Source: Variovorax paradoxus
GTDB lineage: Bacteria; Pseudomonadota; Gammaproteobacteria; Burkholderiales; Burkholderiaceae_C
Assembly: GCF_022009635.1 (NCBI RefSeq)
Contig: NZ_CP091716.1
Location: 6,628,501 to 6,692,500, forward strand
Direction: 5' to 3'
Length of the DNA stretch: 64,000 nt
A program made the position numbers and the translations under genes. Below the pieces are notes generated by a model, which saw only the letters and a program-made list of their open reading frames with translations, had not been told where the DNA came from and ran no database searches. This document shows, one piece after another, positions 18,607 to 24,805 of this stretch (position 1 is its first letter; the number at the start of each line of letters is the position of its first letter).

Positions 18607-19017
18607 TCAGTTCTGGCGCCAGGGCAACCCACGCTTGCGCCACCCGCCGATCTGCCCCCGGTGGCCGTTCTCATCGGGATTCCCCTCGAACCCCTCGAGG
18701 ATGTTGTAAGCCTCCACGCCCAACTCGGTAGCGCGCTTCGCGGCCGCGACAGAACGCACACCGCTGCGGCACAACATCACCAGCTTCTTCTTTGCCTCGG
18801 CGGCAGCACGCACGCCGTCGTCGAATGCCGGGTTCATCGCCATGCCCGGCCATTGCTTCCACGCCAGCGGCACGGCGCCGGGCACGTAGCCGACCCACTC
18901 GCGCTCGGCGTCGGTGCGCACGTCGACCATCACGGCCTCGCCGTCGGCCATCCACCGCGCGGCCTGTTCGGGCGTCACGTCGCCGGCGTAGCCCTTGTTT
19001 TCGACGGGGTCAGTCAT
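18607..19017 (-). CDS. Rhodanese-like domain protein
   Basis: This 136-residue single-domain sulfurtransferase has the active-site loop CRSGVRS with Cys83, the six-residue loop type used for sulfane-sulfur transfer (thiosulfate or persulfide). The N-terminal half has the usual EAVMVDVRTDAE strand. There is no signal peptide, so it acts in the cytoplasm. It is on the same strand as coaX, with 90 bp between, and divergent from the TRAP operon. Confidence 0.9.
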   Translation of the reverse strand: MTDPVENKGYAGDVTPEQAARWMADGEAVMVDVRTDAEREWVGYVPGAVPLAWKQWPGMAMNPAFDDGVRAAAEAKKKLVMLCRSGVRSVAAAKRATELGVEAYNILEGFEGNPDENGHRGQIGGWRKRGLPWRQN

Positions 19018-19194
19018 CTGCTTTGTTCCTTGGAATGCGGGTTTTCAATGACCGGAATTTTTCACCACTTCGTGAAAACCCTGTTTGTTGCGTGTTCCTG
19101 TGCGCCAAAGATGGCGGCTTGGGCCTGTCAAACCATAACTCCAAGACGGCAGCCTGGGTTTCCCCAGTCAGAACAGCCAATTGGAGAGAGACAA

Positions 19195-20310
19195 ATGACA
19201 GACAGCAAACTGCCCCGCCGCCGCGGGCTGCTCAAGGGCGCCGCCGTGGCCGCCGGTGCCATGTCCGTGCCGATGGTCAGCATGGCCCAGACCACTTCGC
19301 TGCGCTTCCAGAGCACCTGGCCCGCGAAAGACATCTTCCACGAGTACGCGCTCGACTACGCCAAGAAGGTCAACGACATGGCGGGCAACCGCCTGAAGAT
19401 CGAGGTGCTGCCCGCCGGCTCGGTGGTGCCCGCGTTCCAGCTGCTCGACGCGGTGGCCAAGGGCACGCTCGACGGCGGCCACGGCGTGGTCGCGTACTGG
19501 TACGGCAAGAACTCCGCGCTCGCGCTGTGGGGCTCCGGCCCGGGCTACGGCATGGACGCCAACATGATCCTGGCCTGGCACACCTACGGCGGCGGCAAGG
19601 CGCTGATGGACGAGATCTACAAGGGCCTGAACCTCGACGTCGCCTCCTACCTCTACGGACCCATGCCCACGCAGCCGCTGGGCTGGTTCAAGAAGCCGGT
19701 GGCCAAGGCCGAGGACATGAAGGGCCTGAAGTTCCGCACCGTGGGCCTGGCGGTGGACGTGTTCACCGACATGGGCGCGGCCGTGAACCCGCTGCCCGGC
19801 GGCGAGATCGTGCCCGCGCTGGACCGCGGGCTGATCGACGCGGCCGAGTTCAACAACGCCTCCAGCGACCGCGTGCTGGGCTTTCCCGACGTGGCCAAGA
19901 ACTGCATGCTGCAGAGCTTCCACCAGAGCGGCGAGCAGTTCGAGGTGCTCTTCAACGGCAGCAAGCTCAAGTCGCTGCCGCCGGAGCTCAAATCGATCAT
20001 CGAGTACGCCACGCAGGCCGCCAGCGCCGACATGAGCTGGAAGGCCATCGACCGCAATTCGAAGGACTATGAAGAGCTGAAGAAGGCCGGCATCAAGTTC
20101 TACAAGACGCCCGACGCCGTGCTGCGCGCGCAGCTCGCCTCCTGGGACAAGACCATCGCCAAGAAGTCGGCCGAGAACCCGATGTTCAAGAAGGTGCTCG
20201 ACTCGCAGCGCGCCTTCGCCGAGCGCGCAGGCCAGTGGCAGAACGACTACTCGGTCGATTTCAAGATGGCCTACAACCACTACTTCGGACGACAGGCCAA
20301 GAAGGCCTGA
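19195..20310 (+). CDS. TRAP transporter substrate-binding protein (DctP/FcbT1 type)
   Basis: This 371-residue periplasmic binding protein begins with a twin-arginine-like leader (RRRGLLKG, then a hydrophobic stretch ending SMAQ). The mature part has the DctP fold with GLKFRTVGLAVDVFTDMG, the conserved region holding the arginine that binds the ligand carboxylate. It is most like the mannitol/chloroaromatic (FcbT1, COG4663) group. GGAGAG lies before the ATG at 19195. The permease genes follow; an intervening hairpin may allow higher expression of this gene. The ligand is probably an organic acid. Confidence 0.92.
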   Translation: MTDSKLPRRRGLLKGAAVAAGAMSVPMVSMAQTTSLRFQSTWPAKDIFHEYALDYAKKVNDMAGNRLKIEVLPAGSVVPAFQLLDAVAKGTLDGGHGVVAYWYGKNSALALWGSGPGYGMDANMILAWHTYGGGKALMDEIYKGLNLDVASYLYGPMPTQPLGWFKKPVAKAEDMKGLKFRTVGLAVDVFTDMGAAVNPLPGGEIVPALDRGLIDAAEFNNASSDRVLGFPDVAKNCMLQSFHQSGEQFEVLFNGSKLKSLPPELKSIIEYATQAASADMSWKAIDRNSKDYEELKKAGIKFYKTPDAVLRAQLASWDKTIAKKSAENPMFKKVLDSQRAFAERAGQWQNDYSVDFKMAYNHYFGRQAKKA

Positions 20311-20327
20311 TGCGCTTCATGTGACGC

Positions 20328-20354
20328 GAGGGCGCCCGGGCGGCGCCCTCTTTC
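20328..20354. terminator. Intra-operon hairpin after the TRAP binding-protein gene
   Basis: A perfect 9-bp stem GAGGGCGCC / GGCGCCCTC with a five-base loop is followed by TTTC. It sits between the binding-protein and small-permease genes. Its T tract is short, so it may act as a partial terminator or a 3' stabiliser that keeps the binding protein in excess over the membrane parts. Confidence 0.55.
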
Positions 20355-20402
20355 ATGCCTGCACGCATGCCGCGCACGGGTCGCGGCGAGGAGTTCGTTC
20401 CG

Positions 20403-21032
20403 ATGCAATCTTTCCTGCTGGCGGTCGACCGGTTCTCCACCTGGATCGGCAAGACCTTCGCCTGGTGCGCGCTGCTGCTCACGCTGCTCATCAGCTGGGA
20501 GGTGTTCTCCCGCTATGCGCTCAACAAGCCGCACGCCTGGGTGCTGGACGCGCAGATCATGCTGTACGGCGCGATGTTCATGACCGCCGGCGCCTACACG
20601 CTCTCCAAGAACGGCCACGTGCGCGGCGACGTGCTCTACGGCTTCTTCCGTCCGCGCACGCAGGCGATGGTCGACCTGACGCTGTACATCGTGTTCTTCT
20701 TGCCGGGCATCGTGGCGCTCACCTGGGCCGGCTGGATCTACGCGGGCGAGTCGCTCGCCATCCGCGAGCAGACCTTCTCGGCCGAGCCGCTGCCGCTGTA
20801 CCCCTTCAAGTACGTCATTCCGCTCGCGGGCTTCACGCTGCTGCTGCAGGGCATCGTCGAGATCATCCGCTGCGTCCAATGCATCCGACAAGGCAAGTGG
20901 CCGTCGCGCGAGCAGGACGTGGAGGAAGTCGACGTCGAGAAGCTCAAGGAAATGGTGCACGTGAAAGACGCGGACATCGCCGCGCTCGACCGCGTGGTGG
21001 TGGCGCAAACCGCCAGCGAGGGCGCGCGATGA
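20403..21032 (+). CDS. TRAP transporter small permease (DctQ/FcbT2 type)
   Basis: This 209-residue membrane protein has four hydrophobic segments (about residues 15-37, 50-70, 90-112 and 135-160) and the DctQ hallmark WEVFSRYALNKPHAW. The C-terminal tail, rich in Glu, Asp and Lys, is cytoplasmic. The start is set at 20403 because GAGGAG lies 9 nt upstream; an earlier in-frame ATG at 20355 has none. Its stop overlaps the next start as ATGA. Confidence 0.9.
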   Translation: MQSFLLAVDRFSTWIGKTFAWCALLLTLLISWEVFSRYALNKPHAWVLDAQIMLYGAMFMTAGAYTLSKNGHVRGDVLYGFFRPRTQAMVDLTLYIVFFLPGIVALTWAGWIYAGESLAIREQTFSAEPLPLYPFKYVIPLAGFTLLLQGIVEIIRCVQCIRQGKWPSREQDVEEVDVEKLKEMVHVKDADIAALDRVVVAQTASEGAR

Positions 21033-22915
21033 TCCGCCGCGAACTCTGGTTCGGCCTGTCGTTCATGGCGCTGATCGTGATCGGCGCGGGCGCGGTGCTG
21101 GCGAACGCGCCGACCATCACCAACGGCCACCTCGGGCTGCTGATGCTGTCGCTGGTGGTCGTGGCCATCATGCTGGGCTTTCCCACAGCGTTCACGCTGA
21201 TGGGCATGGGCATGATCTTCACCTGGCTCGCCTACGACCGCGACTGGAACCGCACGCTCGACCTGATGGTGCAGTCGGCCTTCAAGACCATGGCCAACGA
21301 CGTGCTCATCGCGGTGCCGCTGTTCGTCTTCATGGGCTACCTGGTGGAGCGCGCGAACCTCATCGAGTCGCTGTTCAAGAGCCTGCACCTGGCGCTCGCT
21401 CGGCTGCCGGGCGCACTCGCGGTGGCGACGCTGGTCACCTGCACCATCTTCGCGACGGCCACCGGCATCGTCGGCGCGGTGGTCACGCTGATGGGCCTGC
21501 TGGCGTTGCCCGCCATGCTGCGCGCGGGCTACAGCGTGCCGCTGGCGGCGGGGTCGATCACGGCGGGCGGCTGCCTGGGCATCCTGCTGCCGCCGTCGGT
21601 GCTGCTGATCGTCTATGGCGCGACGGCGGGCGTGTCGGTGGTGCAGCTGTATGCGGGCGCCTTCTTCCCGGGGCTGATGCTGTCGTCGCTCTACGTGCTG
21701 TACGTGATCATCGTCGCGTGGCTCAAGCCGCAATGGGCACCGCCGCTGTCGCAGGCCGAGCGCGTGGTGCCGCTGCCGCCGCTGTCGCAGCGGCTGGCCG
21801 ACAGCCCCGCCGCGCATGCGCTGGTGGGGCTGCTGAAGGGCAGGCGCAATGCCGGCGTGCCGTTCTCGCATGTGCTGAGGCAGCTCGGCATCGTCGCGAT
21901 GCCGGGAGTGATCTTCCTGCTGCTCGCGGCCTTCAGCTACAAGGCCGTGACGACCGTGGAGGCACAGGCGCGCTACGACATCGAGGAGATCGGCGCCGTG
22001 CGCAGCGCCCCCAGTGAAGGGGGCCTGCAGGAACCGCCGTCCGAAGGAGGCTTGCAGGAGCCTCCCGGCGGCGAGCAGGCACCGGCGCCCGTCGCTTCGC
22101 CTGCGCCGCTGGCCGAACCGGCGCAGGCGACGGCGGACACGCCCGAAGCCGCCACCGAGCGCCCCGCGCCCACTTGGTGGTGGGTCAGCTTCGCGATCTT
22201 CGGCGCCCTCGTCACGCTGTTCTATCTGTTCCTGAGCTTCGCGCGGCTCGAGATCTTCAAGATGCTGCTGGCATCGTTCTTTCCGCTGATGCTGCTGATC
22301 TTCTCGGTGCTGGGCTCGATCGTGCTCGGCCTGGCGACGCCAACCGAGGCGGCAGCCATGGGCGCGCTGGGCGGCATGCTGCTGGCCGCCGCCTACCGGC
22401 GGCTGAACCTGGCGGTGCTCAAGGAGTCGGTGTTCCTCACCGCCAAGACCTCGGCCATGGTGTGCTGGCTGTTCGTGGGCTCGGCCATCTTCTCGGCCGC
22501 GTTCGCGCTGCTGGGCGGGCAGGCGCTGGTGGAAGAGTGGGTGCTCGGCATGAACCTCACGAAGGTGGAGTTCCTGATCCTGAGCCAGGTCATCATCTTC
22601 CTGCTGGGCTGGCCGCTGGAGTGGACCGAGATCATCGTGATCTTCATGCCCATCTTCATCCCGCTGCTCGACAACTTCGGCGTCGACCCGCTGTTCTTCG
22701 GGCTCCTGGTGGCGCTGAACCTGCAGACCGCCTTCCTCTCGCCCCCGGTGGCCATGGCCGCCTTCTACCTGAAGGGCGTGAGCCCGCCGCACGTGACGCT
22801 GAACCAGATCTTCCTGGGCATGCTGCCGTTCATGGGCATCCAGGTGCTGGCGATCGTGCTGCTGTACATGTGGCCGCAGATCGGGTTGTGGTTGCCGCAG
22901 TTGCTTTACAAGTAG
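21029..22915 (+). CDS. TRAP transporter large permease (DctM/FcbT3 type) with long central insert
   Basis: This 628-residue channel protein is much longer than ordinary DctM (about 430). The N-terminal half (GHLGLLMLSLVVVAIMLGFP, GGCLGILLPPSVLLIVYG) and C-terminal half (VLGLATPTEAAAMGALGG, SPPVAMAAFYLKG) are normal. Between them, about residues 230-400, lies an insert with extra membrane segments and a Pro/Glu/Ala-rich linker holding a tandem nine-residue repeat. A long form is known for the FcbT3 group, so the insert is largely a family trait; the repeat is the variable part. The start overlaps the small-permease stop. Confidence 0.9.
   Translation: MIRRELWFGLSFMALIVIGAGAVLANAPTITNGHLGLLMLSLVVVAIMLGFPTAFTLMGMGMIFTWLAYDRDWNRTLDLMVQSAFKTMANDVLIAVPLFVFMGYLVERANLIESLFKSLHLALARLPGALAVATLVTCTIFATATGIVGAVVTLMGLLALPAMLRAGYSVPLAAGSITAGGCLGILLPPSVLLIVYGATAGVSVVQLYAGAFFPGLMLSSLYVLYVIIVAWLKPQWAPPLSQAERVVPLPPLSQRLADSPAAHALVGLLKGRRNAGVPFSHVLRQLGIVAMPGVIFLLLAAFSYKAVTTVEAQARYDIEEIGAVRSAPSEGGLQEPPSEGGLQEPPGGEQAPAPVASPAPLAEPAQATADTPEAATERPAPTWWWVSFAIFGALVTLFYLFLSFARLEIFKMLLASFFPLMLLIFSVLGSIVLGLATPTEAAAMGALGGMLLAAAYRRLNLAVLKESVFLTAKTSAMVCWLFVGSAIFSAAFALLGGQALVEEWVLGMNLTKVEFLILSQVIIFLLGWPLEWTEIIVIFMPIFIPLLDNFGVDPLFFGLLVALNLQTAFLSPPVAMAAFYLKGVSPPHVTLNQIFLGMLPFMGIQVLAIVLLYMWPQIGLWLPQLLYK
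22016..22069. repeat. 27-bp tandem repeat inside the TRAP large-permease gene
   Basis: Units at 22016-22042 and 22043-22069 are imperfect copies that each add nine residues in frame (EGGLQEPPS then EGGLQEPPG). The second unit contains the perfect inverted repeat GAGGCT-N6-AGCCTC (22047-22064). They lie in the predicted flexible linker of the permease. Confidence 0.75.
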
Positions 22916-23127
22916 AGCAAGGTCGTCGCGCGCTGCGCGTATTTCCGGCGTCGCTCCATTGACAATTAAGAGCCGAGCCGCCTCTGCGGCTTGCTCCCGC
23001 GTGAAACCCATGCCCCTGCGCAAATATATGCTCGAGCGTGCGGAAATTCTCAAGCTGCCACTTAAGACATAACAGACCGAGCCAAGCGCGCCTACCATGA
23101 TGCCTCAAATTAAAAAGGGAGTGGCAC
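22916..23127. other. Transition gap into A/T-richer accessory DNA
   Basis: Base composition falls within this gap: the first half is GC-rich like its surroundings, the second half holds runs such as CAAATATATG and AAATTAAAAAGG. No convincing gene was found. The end provides the AGGGAG Shine-Dalgarno for the gene at 23128. It probably marks the left edge of foreign DNA. Confidence 0.5.
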
Positions 23128-23835
23128 ATGAGCGGCAGGGAGTTTTGCGCACCAGACAATTCAAACCATCCCAAATGGAAAAGCTGGGATGTTTTCAAAT
23201 GGCGCGTTCTATCGGAAAAAATGGGCGGCGGGCGAGCATATCTGCAAGCCTACAAAGACGGCTGGATTGTTTACAATAAATTTCGTATAAAAGATGCAGC
23301 GGAACAATATCGAATCCCCGCTGCGCTGCTCGCCTGTGTCGCCTGGGCCGAGGTCGGTGGCAAACCCGACGGCATAAAAAGACCCGTCTTTCAAGGACGC
23401 ACATTGCAGCGGACGCTGGCGGGCAGGCCCGTCAAGTTTGGCAAACCGCCCGAAGAAACATCTGTTGGCGCAGTAAGCATTCAGTTGCGCGTTGCCTCGA
23501 AAGAGCTTGGCATACCGATTGAACTGTTGTCGTACGCCGATCGAATGAACCTGATTGCATGCCTTGAGACCGACACGTTCAATTTAAGCGTCGTTGCTCG
23601 GCATCTGAAAAATCTGATCCTGCACGACTACCCAGGCATCGATACTTCAAACCTCACGGACGAACAATTCATCGTCGCCGGCTCTCGCTATAACCGGGGC
23701 ATCGAGCGTGCGCTGAGCGAATTCATCAATTCAATAAAACTTCCTCCTGGCAGCCAAGGCAGGCAGTTTTCCGAATATGGGCGCAGAATGCTGGAGCATC
23801 GCGACCACGTTTCAACGCTTCTCGATAAAATCTGA
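23128..23835 (+). CDS. Lysozyme-like (GH23-type fold) protein, candidate effector
   Basis: This 235-residue protein has no signal peptide. The arrangement resembles lysozyme/lytic transglycosylase folds: a glutamate in ACVAWAEVGGKP (Glu75) about 40 residues before SVGAVSIQLRVASKELG (112-128), then SRYNRG (187-191), matching the usual catalytic Glu, S-x-GA-x-x-Q and A-x-YN-x-G motifs. It may cleave peptidoglycan. Codon use is clearly more A/T-rich than the neighbours, suggesting transfer. The next gene, 2 bp downstream, encodes a small membrane protein, as expected for a toxin/immunity pair. The fold call is by motif only and the exact family is not recognised. Confidence 0.65.
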   Translation: MSGREFCAPDNSNHPKWKSWDVFKWRVLSEKMGGGRAYLQAYKDGWIVYNKFRIKDAAEQYRIPAALLACVAWAEVGGKPDGIKRPVFQGRTLQRTLAGRPVKFGKPPEETSVGAVSIQLRVASKELGIPIELLSYADRMNLIACLETDTFNLSVVARHLKNLILHDYPGIDTSNLTDEQFIVAGSRYNRGIERALSEFINSIKLPPGSQGRQFSEYGRRMLEHRDHVSTLLDKI

Positions 23836-23837
23836 CA

Positions 23838-24155
23838 ATGAAAAAAATAGGCTTGGCAATTGCGTCGGCGTATGCTTTTTTTTGCATTGCCCTGATGCTT
23901 CTCATGCCGATGAACAAGTATGAATGGATGTTGGACGAGCCAAACGCAAAATCCGATGGACTGACTTTTTGCGGATTGCCTATTGACAATGACATCAGCA
24001 CCAGATTCTTCTCTCTCGCCGTATTAATTCCACTCCTTGTTTTCGCAGCAATTCAGTCGATCAGAGAGAGAGAAATACATTACTCCCTCTGGATTTCCAT
24101 TGCCCTGCTCGCTGTTTGGGGGTGGCGTTTTTTGATCTATTACCCGTTGTGCTGA
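23838..24155 (+). CDS. Small three-helix membrane protein, possible immunity protein
   Basis: This 105-residue hydrophobic protein has an N-terminal segment (about residues 5-25), a polar loop of some 30 residues with a lone cysteine, and two further segments (about 57-75 and 82-102). Its start is 2 bp after the stop of the lysozyme-like gene, so the two are surely co-transcribed. Composition is A/T-rich. No known family is recognised. The inference of an immunity role rests only on the pairing, size and membrane location; it could equally be a holin-like or unrelated protein. Confidence 0.6.
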   Translation: MKKIGLAIASAYAFFCIALMLLMPMNKYEWMLDEPNAKSDGLTFCGLPIDNDISTRFFSLAVLIPLLVFAAIQSIREREIHYSLWISIALLAVWGWRFLIYYPLC

Positions 24156-24286
24156 GCTGAGGCTTTCTGCGATGCCGCTCGTTTCACGGCAGACGACTGA
24201 AGGTTCGCGGCCCTGTCTCAGCGCCGCCGCTCCACATACGGCCGCGCCGGTTGCCGCAGTCGCTCTACAGGCAAGCGCCTTCCTGC
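24156..24286. other. Gap holding the left copy of the direct repeat
   Basis: Between the convergent genes the only notable feature is the 29-bp direct repeat copy at 24220-24248. Read on the minus strand, it ends with codons for RPYVERRR and a TGA stop, a duplicate of the true C-terminus of the PEP-synthase-like protein encoded at 24806-26839. Confidence 0.6.
24220..24248. repeat. 29-bp direct repeat, copy 1 (duplicated gene 3' end)
   Basis: It is identical over 29 bases to 24808-24836. It carries the last codons of the PEP-synthase-like gene but is detached from it, 560 bp downstream. Similarity stops sharply at both ends. The layout resembles an integration scar at a gene's 3' end. Confidence 0.8.
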
Positions 24287-24700
24287 TCAGCGTCCGACGC
24301 GTCCTGATAGGAGCTCGACGCTGCAGAGCAGCCTGTCTTCGCTGTTGCTCTCGTATGCGGCCATCGAGCGATATCCGGCGGCATTCCAGTATTGCGGCTG
24401 TTTTGGATCCAGGCTCAGGGCGATCACGCCGAAGCCGCACGGCTTCCCTTGCAAAACGAAGACCACTTCTTGCCCGGAGCCCCAGGGCTCTTTCGCAAGC
24501 ACCCGATAGGGCGTTTTCCTGCAGGTCGCAAAAGGTGTATGCCACTCGATGGACTTGCTCTGCACGGACAGTCTTCCGAAGCACTGCCTGCCTGTGCCTT
24601 GATACTCGCCGGTGAACGAAAGATCGGCCGCCGGCAAAGGGTCGGCGAGCAGCAATCCAAGGAAGCCCAGAGGCAGGAAATTGATTCTCTTCATTTGCAT
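24287..24700 (-). CDS. Small secreted protein with four cysteines, unknown function
   Basis: This 137-residue protein has a signal peptide (start MQMKRINFLPLG, hydrophobic run, likely cleavage after LPAA). The mature part contains four cysteines (in RQCFG, ATCRK, KPCGF and LLCSV), suggesting two disulfides in the periplasm. A second ATG lies two codons in. It is the only gene between the two copies of the 29-bp direct repeat and may be a mobile one-gene cassette. A periplasmic inhibitor protecting against the nearby lysozyme-like protein is possible but unproved. No family was recognised. Confidence 0.65.
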   Translation of the reverse strand: MQMKRINFLPLGFLGLLLADPLPAADLSFTGEYQGTGRQCFGRLSVQSKSIEWHTPFATCRKTPYRVLAKEPWGSGQEVVFVLQGKPCGFGVIALSLDPKQPQYWNAAGYRSMAAYESNSEDRLLCSVELLSGRVGR

Positions 24701-24805
24701 GCGGCGGCATCGGGCTGCCGGATCACGCCGATCGCGTAGTCAAGCTTCTGGGAGTATCGAGGATCACCCGTGTTGTACCTGCTGGCGACAAACCGGGAAC
24801 GTCAA

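Noticed and set aside
18515..18709. Plus-strand frame beginning [19 protein letters not shown], like a signal peptide
   Set aside because: It is only 64 residues, quickly loses protein-like character and runs into the antisense of the rhodanese gene. It may be a chance frame or a remnant.
22916..23011. Minus-strand frame with GFTREQAAEAARLL
   Set aside because: It looks protein-like for about 35 residues but continues as antisense of the TRAP permease with no stop or ribosome site that would make a gene.
24024..24710. A 228-codon open frame on the minus strand across the four-cysteine gene
   Set aside because: It lies on the same strand in another frame, lacks protein-like composition, and the 137-residue frame with a signal peptide and cysteines is the better choice.
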